Shown here piece after piece: positions 1-12,541 of a stretch of 64,000 nucleotides of DNA; within the stretch, counting starts at the first letter, position 1, and the number at the start of each line of letters is the position of its first letter. The DNA lies in assembly GCF_023278565.1 (NCBI RefSeq), contig NC_064672.1:6510001-6574000 (forward strand). Reading direction: 5' to 3'. The position numbers and the translations under genes are program-made. This DNA is from Colletotrichum lupini. Taxonomy: Eukaryota; Ascomycota; Sordariomycetes; Glomerellales; Glomerellaceae. The notes under the pieces were generated by a model, which was not told the DNA's origin, did no database searches, and was given only the letters and a program-made list of their open reading frames with translations.

Positions 1-545
1 TATAGGGACCCCTTTAAGGTTAATATAATAAGCAGGGTTAAAAAAAATACTACTAGTATTTAGTATTAGTCTAGTCTAGTACTAGTAAGTCTAGTATTAG
101 TCCACCTTTTAGAATACTAGACTAGTATTAGTATAGCTAGTACTAGACTAGACTAGTATTAGTATACTAATAGTATAATAATTAGTATAAAATATACTAT
201 TTATAGTAATTTAATTACTATTTTTAGAAATTTAAAAATTAGCTTAGATTTACTCTAAAAGAAATCTAAAAAATATAATAAAAAATATTTCCATAGTAGA
301 TATAAGTAAAACTATTTAATTAAAATTTATATATAATTCAATTTTTAAATTCTTAAAAACATCCTTAAAAAACTAATATTTTAAGAATATTCTATTTGAA
401 TAAAAGTATTTATGCTTTTAAAGCTATATAAAAAAGGTTTTTAATAGTTTTATTTTAATATATATTAATATTTATAATTAATTATTAATTATAAATAATT
501 TTTTTTAATATGTACTAATTAGTATACTAATACTAGTCTAGTATA

Positions 546-638
546 GTATTAGTCCAGGCCATACTAGACTAGACTAGTATTAGTCCAGGTCGTACTAGAC
601 TAGCCTAGTATTAGTCCAGGCCATACTAGACTAGACTA
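546..638. repeat. 31-bp tandem repeat, three units
   Basis: Three head-to-tail units of 31 bp lie at 546-576, 577-607 and 608-638. Each starts GTATTAGTCCAGG and ends in an ACTAGACTAG-rich tail. Unit 2 differs from the others at a few bases. Related, less regular ACTAGACTAG/TATTAGT motifs occur at about 60-180, so the array was probably longer and has been eroded by mutation. Confidence 0.75.
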
Positions 639-2921
639 GACTAATTTCCAACCCTAATAATAAGGGACAGAACTTCCGTCTAGCCGGCGACAGACCATAA
701 TACCGGATTAATAATCGCGTTAAAGGGATGCTATAATAAATTACATTATACAATATATAAGAACTAATAACAATAGGTAGATACGAAATAAAACCCAGCT
801 TAAACTTAGCTAGGCGAAAACCCTCTCACCCTTCCTTAATAAATAAGACCTAATGGTTTTCATTTAATAAATATACCTTAGGGGGATAGTACTATATTAT
901 ACTAACATTATAGGCCTTATATCGTAGCCTAATAACAAATAATAAATATTATAAGTAAATAGATAGTAGGATAGTAAAAACATAGCAAAAACCTAAATGG
1001 GCTTTAGGTAGTAGAACTTTATTAGGTGAAATTAAGGGGCGGTAGAAAACTTTAATAAAATTCCTAAATTAGATAAAAGAAAGAAGCTAAGGTAGCTAAG
1101 GTAGTAGAACTTATTTAAAACTCCATAATAACTAATAGAATCCCCTAGAGCTAGTAGAATTAAACTAGAGCTAGTAAAATCGCTAAAAGAGGGAAAAGGG
1201 CTAATAGTAGAAAAATAAAAAAGCCTACTAGTAATATAGAAATAGTAGAGTTATTAAATCTATAGGGTTATAAATTATAAGTAAGGATTACTAGTGGAGG
1301 TAGTAGAACTAATCTTGTGCTAATAACGTACTTCTTATTACTACGATAAGATAATAATCGCTAACTTAGTAACTTACTATAGTACTCTCTTTTATATCCT
1401 AGGGGTCGATTTATAATAAATAGTTTATAGCTATAGATTCTATTTACTATAAGAGTACTATAGTATTACTAAGGTTTAGTTTTTATAAATAGCGCGGTTA
1501 AGCTTCTAATTAAATAATACGTTTTAGTACTATCTAATTACTCTAGTATATATTTATTATTAAACTAATTCTTAAATAAACCCTTATTTTATTTATTTAT
1601 AGCGTGCTTTATTCTCGCGTTTTTACGTAACCTAGACTATAATCCTAAGTAAAACCCTATACTTAACCTATATATAATTCCAGAAAGTATCTAGCAATTC
1701 TATTTTTTAAAAACGTAGCTCATCCTAATACTAAGGATAGTTATATTAAATAACCCCGCCGTTTATTATAGTGCGCTCTCGTTCCTCAAGGTGCTAGTTA
1801 TTAAAATAATTATTCTTAATTATTATCCGGTAGTATTTAAAAGTCCGCTCTTTTAGAAAAAGCCGCTCATTATTAACGCAAATAGGATATTATTTCGTAT
1901 TTAAAATAAGGGGAACTATTATTAATAAGTAAATATTTTTTATAATAAGTAGTTCTGCGCGAGCCTATAGTTAAAAGTGATCCCGTTTAGCTAATTCTCT
2001 CTTATTATATAAGACTATTATTAAGTTTATAGCCTCGATCCTTTATTATAATACATCGTCCTACGTTTAATTATCGGATTAATAATATAAAATCTCGGCG
2101 AGACGCTTATACTTAAGAATCCGTAGGTCAATTTCCGGCTCTATATACTTTTCTTACTCTTCGCTACGGGCTTATACCTCGATATCCTATATAGGACGGT
2201 TATAGAAATAGTAATCGTAATATTCCTTAATAATATATAAATCGCATCGAGCTTTTATTAAATAGATTTAGTTAGTAAGTATGCGGATCTTAGCCTCTTT
2301 ATCCTTACTTTTTATATAATATTAGCTATTTTTAAGTTCTACCTAGCGTTACTATATTTTAATAATAGCGCGATCGGGTTCTAAGTCGTTTTAAAGTTTT
2401 ATAAGAACTATATTATTTATAGCACGAGGGTTACGTATTAGGCTAATATGTGTAAATAGTTTATATATTTAGTTTTTAGTATCCTCTTTCAAAAATATAT
2501 TTTATAAGTCGAAGTTAATATTCTAATTTATATAAGTATTATAGAAGGTTATAAATTTAGGATTATAGCGTATTATTTAATTACGTACGGCGTCGGGAGT
2601 ATTTCCTAGGATTACCCGTTAATTTAGTTATAATAAATAGATTATAGCTTAACTAACCGTTCGCTATATTCGCTACTCCTCTTTATATAAAGTACGGAGT
2701 CTAACGCTTTTTAAAGCTAGCGTTAAGACTTTACTAGCCTATATTATCCCATAACTTAGAGTATAATATAGCCTTATTTACCGCTAGCTATATATTATAA
2801 ATGCGTTAAAAGACGGGAGTCTTAAGTATAAATACCTTCTAACGTAGCGGGGTATACTAAGTAGGACCTCGTATTTAGGCTCGTAGTATCCGGGATGCGG
2901 ACGTTAAACTCGCGGCGTCGA

Positions 2922-3349
2922 TAGCGCTTATACCTATTTAAATCAATTAAATAAATAAGTCAAACAAATAGTTAAATATAAGAATTTCAGTAAGTTAAAT
3001 AATCAAATATTCTAGCCTATATATTTAGTATATTTGATCAAATCTAGAATCTAAGGGTGGGCCCGAATATACTAATAATATACTGAGAAAATACGGTAAA
3101 AAAGGGGCCGCCCGGACCCGGATTCGAACACCGGACCTCCGGTATTAAAGTGGGCCCGCTGAAAAATTTCGGCGGCTCCGGCGCAAAATCCACTATACTA
3201 TTTATATCTCTAAACGGGCTATAGAAAATTCTAGTAAATTAATTAAATATTTATTAAATAAGTTAAATAATTAAATATAGCGCGAGAAATTAGCTAAATA
3301 ATTAAATATGAGGTTTATATTTGATTTGTTTATATGGGTATAAGCGCTA
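2922..3349. mobile_element. hAT-like miniature inverted-repeat element (MITE), nested
   Basis: A 428-bp element is bounded by a perfect 13-bp inverted repeat, TAGCGCTTATACC at 2922-2934 and its complement at 3337-3349; looser AT-rich similarity (AAATCAA/AAATCAAAT) continues inward. It is flanked by an 8-bp direct repeat, GGCGTCGA, at 2914-2921 and 3350-3357, which fits the 8-bp target duplication of hAT transposons. It has no coding capacity, so it would have moved in trans. It sits inside a RIP-mutated relic whose two halves it separates. Its centre holds an unmutated GC-rich tRNA-like segment, annotated separately. The family assignment rests only on the duplication length and the inverted repeats. 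Confidence 0.75.
3106..3176 (-). other. tRNA-like segment inside the hAT-like MITE
   Basis: Read on the minus strand, about 71 nt begin with GCCGCCG and end with GGGCGGC, which can pair for six bases like an acceptor stem. Near the 3' end is a TGTTCGAATCC motif (3120-3130), one base off the Pol III B-box consensus, flanked by CCGG/CCGG that can close a T-arm-like hairpin. A run of six T (complement of 3098-3103) follows at once, as a Pol III terminator would. The D and anticodon arms are not convincing and no anticodon can be assigned, so this is a tRNA-derived or pseudo-tRNA sequence, not a functional tRNA call. Confidence 0.4.
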
Positions 3350-4704
3350 GGCGTCGAAGGCATAGTTATAAAGAGCTAGAGTAATAATAGTACTAACTAT
3401 ATAGAAGATAAGCTTCTTAGCCGGAGTAAAATAAAAAATAGTCCTATAGCTTATTAGCCCTCGGTATGCGTATAATAAGTTATTAATATACGGCTTTAGT
3501 TTATTATCTACTCTTTTATAATAAACGAACTTAATTACTATTACTAATATAGGTATATTTATTATAAAGTACTAAACGATTATAAATAAGATATCTTCGT
3601 AGTATAAAGCCTTTAGGTAACCGTAATTAATAGTCTCTTAGAGTAAAAGCCCGTTAAGTAGTAGCGAGCCCTTATCCTTAGCTCCTACTTCGTTATTACC
3701 CTCGATACTCTTTAGGTTATTATAATACTTAGCGTTTATTAATTCGAGGCCTTAGGTTTTAAAGAGTTTATTTACGGACTTATCTTAGGGTTTTTTTCTT
3801 TTATTTTAAACGAGCTCGCTAGGCCGTGCTCTTATATAGTATAGAATTTAATAATATCCGGCTAGTTAGATGCGCTACCGTTCGAGCTAAAAGATACTTA
3901 TATCATAAGTAATATTAAAAGTTAAAATAGCTCGGAGGTCTTTTATACTAAGGACTAGCTTTTTATTTATATTTAGTACTCTTAAATTAAAATAGGGGAT
4001 AATAACGTAGTTATAAAACTAGAGTAAACGTAGTTAGGGTAGGTATTAGAGTAAATAGGCTAGGCGCAGCTACTATATACTTTATATACTTTTTTTATAT
4101 CGTTACGGTTTATATAATAGCTAGTAGTAGTAGTATATATCTATTAGAATTAATAAATATATACTCTCGAGGACCCCGAAGAGCAAAGGTTTAACTGCTC
4201 GCTAATGTATAAAAAAAAACTTATTATTATCTCTTAAGTAAGGCTATTAAGGGCCTCTCTTTACTTACTAAGTTTTTAATTAGCATAATACCTAGTCTTA
4301 GTAACTTTAGTTATTAAAAACTAATACCCGCTAAACGACGTACCGCTTCTACTTTTTTAAGATCTTTATAATATTAATTTTAGTCTCTTACGATAGCTTT
4401 AGTTAGACAAAGTTAATATCCTTAAGCTTATTACGAAGAGAAGTATATTACTTAGTTAATAAAGGTTCCGGCCGTTTAGTATCTCTATTTTTATTCTCGC
4501 GGTCGGTAAGGTACTTTAGGAACGCGACATTCTAATTTATTATAGTAATTACCTATTACGGTATTATATTAGGTTAATAATCGAGCGACTAATCGTTTCC
4601 AGAAAGCTACTAAATAGGTCGTATAGTAATTTATTATTTTTAAGTAGTAGTAAGGGAATAAAGTATTGCTACTATTTAAGGTAATTGCGTATTATATTAG
4701 TAAG

Positions 4705-4974
4705 TTAACTAGGAAAGCTAGAATAGTCTACTAGGCTAGAGGTAATAAATAAATAGCTTTTATAAAAAGTATGGATAATTTTAAATAAGGTAGGGGATCT
4801 AGGCACGTAGACTATATTAGAATTAGCTATGCGCACCGCCTCGGCAAGGGAGCAGGATTTCGCAGGTCCCTGCCCTAAAGTACTTAATACCTCGCTACTA
4901 ACTAGCTCTGATAGATACCTCGTACTACTAAGGCTGCGTAAAACAGCGGCACTTTCTACTAAATCCGGCGGCAA
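4705..4974 (-). pseudogene. Relic 89-codon open frame in a less-mutated patch
   Basis: Inside the AT-rich block, about 4830-4975 is less mutated (it keeps CGCACCGCCTCGG and similar GC-rich words) and leaves an open frame of 89 residues on the minus strand. The same frame continues past its stop with TAA/TAG codons at probable former Gln positions, so this is most likely a fragment of a larger decayed transposon protein rather than a gene. I do not recognise the domain. Confidence 0.3.
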
Positions 4975-5513
4975 TAATAGCGCTTTCTCTATTTAGTAAG
5001 TAAAATAAGTACTATAAAAGGGTTAAAGAATATATTAAAATTTAGAGTATTTAGGTTAACGTATTTCTAAACCTTAACGCCTTTATTTATAGCACAAAGT
5101 ATATTAAACTATTTAATCTAACTATTATAGTTAATTAATTTAGCTTAGGCTAAAGTAAGTATAAGTAAGTTAATTATTTTAAAAAAATCGTAAGAATCGT
5201 ATTAATAAGTACGTTATTATAATATAGGGTCTTAATTAAGAGCTAAGCTTATAATTATTACGAGTTATAATACGTAGTAATAAATATATAGAGTATAATA
5301 AAAGTAGCTTAATTATTAAAGTAGAAATAAATAAAAGTAAAAGGTCTATATATATAATATCTAAGATAGATACGTAATTTAGTACGTAACGGGCACTTCG
5401 TGAGGTGCGATTACTATCCCTATTACGTAATAGCATATGCCCCAATATACGACTAATCGGAATGCGACGCGACGCTAAACCTTCGATCTCCTTTATATCT
5501 AGACTAATAATAC

Positions 5514-5715
5514 TATTAGTATCCCTATTACAGGGTAGTTAGTTCGAACCGTAGTTAACGAAGAGATTAATTAAACTATATAAATATCTGCGTAGGTATA
5601 AAAAGGAGGTTCTAACTATAAGTTAGGCTAGCTATAATAATCGTAAATAGGGCCCCTAATTAGCCCCTATATAATTAGCTATATGCCGCGGTCGAATTAA
5701 ATTTCTAATCTAATA
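5514..5715 (-). repeat. Copia copy 1, left LTR (3' LTR for the element)
   Basis: 202 bp. Alignable base by base with 12340-12541 and with both LTRs of copy 2. The terminal TG and CA have become TA and TA by transitions, and it is more mutated than its partner. Shared internal landmarks are AGTTAGTTCGAACCG and AAAAAGGAGGTTCTAA. Confidence 0.9.
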
Positions 5716-6099
5716 CTAACTTTCTCTTTTTTTTATCAATTTAACCGCTATAGTTAGAAATATAATTCGACCTTAGGCCCGTTTACTAAGTCGTCTTTTT
5801 TCCCCCCTTTTTTTTACTCTTTTTATATAACCTATCCCTCTATTCGTATAGTAACTTTTTTATTATTTATAAATTGCTCTAATCCCTTATTTAGTACTAC
5901 TTTTATAAAAGCGTTTGCGAGGTTATTTTTATTATTAATCTAACGGATCTTAAGTATCTCGCGCTTTTTATACGATTACCTAAGGGCTATAATATTAATT
6001 ATAAGCCTCTTTTCCTTTATCGTTCCTAATTTAATAAGGTATTCGTATAGTAAATAGGAATTAGTATAAATAACTATTAAAATAAGTAGAAAGCTAATT

Positions 6100-6900
6100 C
6101 GATTAATAATCTTCTTTAGTATTATTAAAATCGCGTAGGAGAGGTTAACGCCGTTAATTATATTATATACCTCCGACGCTAATATACTTCCTATTACCCG
6201 CTTATTTTTAGTTAACGAGTAGTAGATTATATTACTATATATAATAAATTCGCTCTCGCTTATACTCTCGTTAGCTAGGATAATAATATACCCTAATTAT
6301 AAAATAAGGTTATTATTATTCGTAAATAACCTATTAATAAAGACGTAGAGCTTACTAATCGTAAGATCGATCGGGTAGTAGACGAGACTTTAATTAAGAT
6401 TCGTTTATTATTACTTAAGCCGCTTATTAAGTACTTTAATATCTCGTTTAATTAGATTTATAGCCTACGCTACTCTAGTATAGTTAAAAGTGACTTCGGG
6501 TTAATAAATACTTATAATATATACCCCTCGCGCGAGCTTAGCTTTATACCGCTTTTTAATATTAGTTACGTTCGGATTAATAAAATTAATTTTCTCGCCC
6601 TACCCCTTTTATTAAAAAACGATAGTTTCCCTTTTAATTATAAAAATCCCGCTATTAAATACTAGGGGGATATTTATTATAAAGACCTCTTTTAGCTTCG
6701 CTACGAAGCCCGCTTTTTAAAGCTCCTTATCCTCCTTTTTTATAAAGTTAATATTAAATAGGCCTAATATATCGTTAGTCTATATTCTGACGATCCTAAA
6801 TTAGTCGCTTTTATACTCCGCAACTAGTAGGCACGGGTCGTACGTAAAAGTAATTATTAATAATTAATTAACATAAAAATCGTAGTAGGTAGCCTACTAA
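6100..6900 (-). pseudogene. Copia pol remnant: reverse transcriptase C-part and RNase H
   Basis: Minus-strand translation gives recognisable copia polyprotein landmarks between stops. A YDPCLLV motif lies near 6820-6842. It is followed by the reverse-transcriptase catalytic loop in a QTDD-type form, now I-stop-TNDILGL, near 6763-6797. Further on, an RNase H segment reads KLYVFIN...TNNNNL..QLGYIIILANE near 6270-6360. The expected RNase H Asp (DASFAN in related elements) reads Asn, and most former Gln codons are stops; both are RIP-type changes. In fungal copia elements this region follows integrase and ends the polyprotein. The catalytic residues are gone, so no activity is possible. Confidence 0.8.
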
Positions 6901-9900
6901 TAGGTGCCCGATTCTGCGAGCCTATATAGTGGCTTAAGCACTTTAATAATCGTGCCTTCTAGGTACTTACTAGCTATTTCCTTTAGTAAATAGGCCAGGA
7001 TTTTCCTTATGAGCCCTGTGGCCGATTAGGTATAGGCCTAGGTAATATTACGGCTCTAAATCTCGTATCCCTTCTTCTATAGCGATGCTATTAATATTAT
7101 TATTAATTATTAGCTATAGCGCTATATAGTAAGCGATTATATAAGTAGCGTCGCCTTTTTAACGTCGCCGTACCCCTAAATTACGTATTTAGACTTCTCG
7201 TATAGCTAGGGTATTCCTTTCTTTTTAATCTTACGAACTATTCGTAATTTAAATATACGGAGGTTTATATATTTTTCGGGGTTATATAGGATAAATCGAT
7301 AGACCCCTCGATTACGAAGAGTATCTATTTCGTTAAGATCTAATCCCTTATACGGTTTTTTAGTAGTTATAATTACGCCTTCTTTACGTAGTTTAATTAC
7401 TAGCTCGAAATCGGCTTTCTCTTTTATTATATAAAAGGTATTAATTACTTCGTCGCTAGTAATAAATTGCCGCGTTAGGGCTTACTATTATAGTCTTTTG
7501 TAACGTCTCGCTAGTAGTATTAGTGCCCTTTTAGTAATTTCCTTTTCCTCGTCGTTTATTAGTACTATTACGACGATTTTGTTAAGGATGATTTCTTATG
7601 CCTTTACTGCGGGTTATATAGTTTCCCCTAGCTCTTTTTCTTTTTATGAGTTAGAAATTACTTCGTTAGGATCTATATAATACGGTTTAACTACCGTAAT
7701 TAATACTTCGAGTAGTTAGTTACGATCTCTTGTGACTATATAAGAGCGCTCGTTAACGGAAATTAACTTATATAGCCTAGCTTATTATTAGGTAATTTTA
7801 TACTATACTCGTATATTTAAATTTAGTAATATATTTAAATTATCCTCTATATCGGGCCTATTGTGCGTAGTAATTACCTTATTAACTTACTTTTTTATAT
7901 TTACCTCGCGCAGTGCCTATATTACTTTTTTAATTACTCGGGCTCGTTAGCTTATGCCTAGCGACGGTAGCGAGGCTAAGGTCGTTTTTAAATATGCTCT
8001 AAATATTAATAGCGTTAGTATAAGTCCGTTAGGCCCTATAGTATTATTATAGCATTTGAGTGCTATTTAGAAGCATTTGTTATTAGTAGAATCTGGATTT
8101 TCTTTTTTAATAATTCTAAACGCCCTTTTTAACTACTAGTATACCCTCTCTATTTTTTTAATACTATAGTGCGCTTTAATAGGTACGACTTTTAGCTATA
8201 TACCGTAGGCCGTCGTATTATCCTTAAATTTTACTAACTTAAAGCTAGTATTAGCGTCGGTTCTAATACTATCTAGCGGTCCCTAGTATATATTAATTTA
8301 GCTTTTTCGTAGGGCTGCTTATATTATCTTTACTTATAGATCCCGGAGGAATTGCCCTACTTAGAAGGATATAGCTACGTCGATTATATATAGTACTAGC
8401 TAACTATTTAAGTAGAAGATATTAACGACGATTTCTTAGTTAAACTTAAGCTTATTACGCAATTTAAACTTGAATTTGCGTGGGCTCTGTATATTTATTT
8501 AGTATTAGTAATATACTTTCGTTAACTACTCTAGCGCCCCTATTTCGATATTATTATTACCTAATTACTTTAGGAGGTTATATAGCCTCGTAACCAACGA
8601 GTACCCGAATTTCTAATATAGTTTTCTAAGCTCACTTTTTATTAAGTAATTAATCGACTTTATATTATTAATAAGCTTTATAAACGCATGCCCCTATTAT
8701 CGTTTAACTATCTCGAAGTACTTACCGCTAGAGATTCTATTCCTCGTATTATTAAATATAATACCTAGTTGATTTATATTTTTTAAATATAGGAGAAATG
8801 GGGTATTAACAGGTAAAATATAGAAAGTTATCGTTCCGAAGTACGTCTCTACTTCTACTATACCTAGGGCGACGATTTCCTTACCTAGGCCGAAACTAAT
8901 CCTCGTAATACCCGCCGTTAATATATTAAGTATTACTAGCGTAATTCTTTATAGCGCTTAGAATTACCTTTTTCTTCTAGTTAATTATTATAATGCCCTA
9001 GTATTTAGGATAATCTTATAAAAATCGTTTAGGCCGTACTTTTCGCTTACGTAAAATACTTATATAAGCTTAGTATTCGAGGGATCTAAGTAATATAAAA
9101 AGGACCCCTCTAGCTACCCCTAAATATAGTTAGTACTATATTCCTTTTTTTTAAATATTAATAAAGAGAGCGTTTTCTCTTTAATTATTAAGAGAATAGG
9201 CTTCGGCCCTATTAAATTCGCCCTTTTAACTACCTCTATATCCGTTATCTAAGGGACCTTCCCTTACTATCTATAAATAAAAGCTTACTTATTAAGAGCT
9301 TTTACTACCCTCTATTCGTTTAGCCTCGTATATCCTCCGGAGGCTAATAAGGTAAAAAAAGAGTAGTTAATATCGTCGATTTCGTTATAATCTAATTCAT
9401 TAGTATAGGGGGTAAGATCTTCTTTATTTTCCGAATTTTTTATAGGGAGTATATACTTTAGGCTACTACTTTAGCTACCGTCGCTAGGTTCTATACCCCT
9501 AGATCTACCTTTATATATAATAAGGAATTAGTTAAACTAACGAGGGCTGGTTTTACTATCTATTACCCTCGACTTTTTATACTATTCGTACGATTTAATA
9601 CGCTCTTCCTCGGAGTAGTTACTTAATTAATATTTATCCTTTTTATAAATATAGTATTACTTTTTTTATTACCCTACCTATAAGTTAAATCTCTACCTAT
9701 TTAACGAATTTAGGCCTCCTTATTAGCGATTATTATATTTAGCTTCTTTTCTTTTCTTATTATACGTTCGATCGACCTAATGTTATTAATAAGGGCCGTC
9801 GTATACCTAGAGATAGGTTTAGCACGGTATTCTTACCTTAATATTAAAGCTAGATCTTAGCTTCGAGTAGAGCGTTTCGTAGTCTTTGAGTACTTAGTAT

Positions 9901-12339
9901 AGGGTGATTTTTATCTCTAGTATACGCTAGATTATAGTATAAAAATATCTAACTTTCCGCTTATTTATCCCCTTATTTAGCTAGGTTTTTACTAGCTTAT
10001 CGATTCGATTAATAAGCTCTTTAAGGATCTCTACTCGCGATTTACCCTTTATTATCCTAGCTATAAATATAAAAGAAATCGCTCGTAGCTTAAATAGGAG
10101 CTCTAGGTTCTTATTATAAGTCTCGAAGCAGCTTCGGATTATATTAATTATACTAAGAAAGTCGTTTTAATTAAAATTACGTACCGCTTCGTAATAGTAA
10201 TTAGAGGCTTTACCTACGAGTACGATATTAATTACCAAATAGTACTAGTATTCCCTAATTCCGACTTTTTCGTAATAATTATAAAATATTATTAGGGTTT
10301 TTTATAAGACCTTATACTTCCCCCTAAAATATAATTTCTTTTTTAGGAAGATCTTTTTAAGGTCTATAAATTACTTTGTATTCGCTACTAGATTTTTAGT
10401 ATTTATATACGATCCTTGCGTCGCTACGTATTATTAGTGACTTTGGGTCGTTTATTTCTTTTTTTATTAGCTAATCGGCGCCGAATTTCGTATTAATAGC
10501 GGTAACGAGTTATAAATCGAAATAGGTAGAATTATTAATTATCGTACTTTTAGTACTATATTTTACCCCGGTATATCCTTTTATAATAATAGATTTTTAT
10601 TAGTAATTATAAGGAGGAAATTTAGGTCGTTTACCCTTTTTTTAAATTCGTTAAAGCGATTATATACTCTATCGACCTATGCCTAGTTCTATAGTACGAA
10701 TTCCTTTTTTATAATTATTGCTATTAGTATTTCGTATAGCTCTCGCGATTATAATTATACTAGTAATACCCCTCGCCCGTAGAGGAATTTATTAATTACT
10801 TTTATAATTCTTAAGCTTGCGCTCGCGAACTATTCGTTTAGCTAGTAGCTAAGGTTATTTACGATTTTATAGAATAGGGGTTACCCCTATAGCCCCTTTT
10901 TTTTATAAACCTTAGTTAAATAGATTAATACTACGTTAATTTGCTCGCTATTAAGCTAATTTGCGATTTTATATATTTACGTCCCCTAATAGTCCGGGTT
11001 AATATTTACTTACTTATAAGGGATTAGGATTTTATTTAGGATCGGGTTTTATCCTCTTTTTCTTTACCCTAACTTACTAAGGGTCGTGCTCTAGCTTATG
11101 CTCGTATTAGTAATTATTAGTATATTTAATTTTAATGGGGATATGTTTAATCTAAGCGCTAGTTATAATAAATCCGTGCTTTTACTACTTAACGAATTTA
11201 TTAAGGTCTAGGAGATTCTCGCTTCTTCTTACTATCTTACTATTACTCTCGTTTTTATTATTTCTAGCAATTATTACTACCTTTCTAAATTGCTAGCTAT
11301 TATACTTATTATAATCCTCCTTTTTATTTAGTATAAAAAGTAGGTTTTAGTAGTTCTTTTTTATAATAATAGCGGTAGACGTTTATATTATTATAGGAAG
11401 ATATAGTAATTAGTCTCGGGATCTTTATTAGTTACCGATTTTTGTTATTTTATATATTTCTAGCCTCTTAAGCCTCGTACTCTCTATGATTTTTAAATAG
11501 CTTCTTTAGTTAATTTTTTAAAATTAGTAATCTCGCGCCGGGAGCTAGTATTATAAAAAAGCCCTTTAGCGGCCCTCTAGAGGATTCTTTTCTTTTTACC
11601 TTAAATCCTCGTCTTTTTAGCCTTTTTTTAAGCTAATAGTAACTCTAACGAGAGGTCGTAAGACTACTTTAGGGTAGCCGCTTTTTTTTTAAGTTAATCT
11701 CCGAGCTCTATAATACTCTTAGCTCGATATTATTAGGACTTTTAAATCCCCTTCTCTCTCGTTAAACTATCCCTTATATTATATTCTTAAGTAATACCCG
11801 GGGGGTAGTTAAGGGAGCTATAAGGAAATTATCTAAATCGTAGGCTTAAGGTTATACCCATAAGATCTTCGTAATAATAGACTTTTCTATATACTATAAA
11901 TTTTTTAATTTAATAACTTTTATAAAGTTACCTTTATTACTAAGTAAGAATATTTACGTTTAGAAATCCCCTTTTTTAATCGCGCGGTACTCTTTTATAT
12001 TATACTTTTATTAATTTAACTAGTTAATTTTTAATTACGGGCCGGCTATAAAAAAGTCGTTTAGTAAAAAAGCTGCTCGGGGCGACGGTAAAAAGCTAGT
12101 TACTTAAGCGGTTTTATTAATTAACGTAGTTTAACGTAATAAACGTCGACTTCTTATAGGTAATAAAGGGCTACGATTATTTAATTCCGTGCGGTATTTA
12201 AGAATTACCTCTTTTTTTATCTACTTCTATAAGGTTAATTAGTATAAATTTCTTATCCCGTATAGTATTAAGAAGTCGTCTCTTTTGCGTAATAAAATAC
12301 CTTACTAATTTATAATAATAGAATTTAATTACTAATTAG

Positions 12340-12541
12340 TGTTAGTATTCCTATTATAAAGTAGTTAGTTCGAACCGTAGTTAACGAAGAGATTAATTAA
12401 ACTATATAAATATTTACGTAGGTGTAAAAAGGAGGTTCTAACCGTAGGTTAGGCTAGCTACGATAATTATAAATAGGGCCCCTAATTGGCCCCTGCGCAG
12501 TCGGCTGTATGCCGCGGTCGAATTAGACTTCTAATCCGACA
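12340..12541 (-). repeat. Copia copy 1, right LTR (5' LTR for the element)
   Basis: 202 bp, beginning TGTTAGTATTCC and ending CTAATCCGACA. The outer 60 or so bases keep CA and TG dinucleotides (for example CCCCTGCGCAGTCGGCTGT), so RIP faded out toward this edge. The target duplication GATGC follows at 12542-12546. The native promoter of the element would have lain here. Confidence 0.9.

Larger units (their letters stand above)
1..5508. repeat. RIP-mutated AT-rich repeat block with unidentified relics
   Basis: The whole stretch is very AT-rich, with TA in excess and CA and TG nearly absent while CG is tolerated, which is the signature of repeat-induced point mutation of CpA. No intact reading frame exists. 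On the minus strand, 4980-3360 and 2900-1320 give stretches in which stops sit where Gln or Trp codons would be expected (TAA/TAG from CAA/CAG, and from TGG), so these are probably decayed transposon genes, but I could not assign a family. A hAT-like miniature element (2922-3349) interrupts this relic. The first 660 bases are rich in CTAG-containing repeats. Confidence 0.8.
5514..12541 (-). mobile_element. Ty1/copia LTR retrotransposon, copy 1 (RIP-inactivated)
   Basis: A full-length 7.03-kb element with two 202-bp LTRs. The right LTR runs TGTTAG...CCGACA; the left end reads TATTAG...CTAATA, the same sequence after C-to-T and G-to-A change. Target duplications are GATGC on the right (12542-12546) and AATAC on the left (5509-5513), which match if the two G's became A. 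A polypyrimidine stretch (TTTCTCTTTTTTTT) directly inside the left LTR is the complement of a polypurine tract, so transcription ran leftward from the right LTR. Minus-strand reading gives copia-type reverse transcriptase and RNase H (about 6100-6900), full of stops. Relative to copy 2 it lacks about 310 bp (junction near 11505). Confidence 0.92.

Noticed and set aside
5236..5445. 69-codon minus-strand frame in the AT-rich block
   Set aside because: Ile/Leu/Tyr-rich translation is what AT-rich, RIP-mutated DNA gives by chance; no motif.
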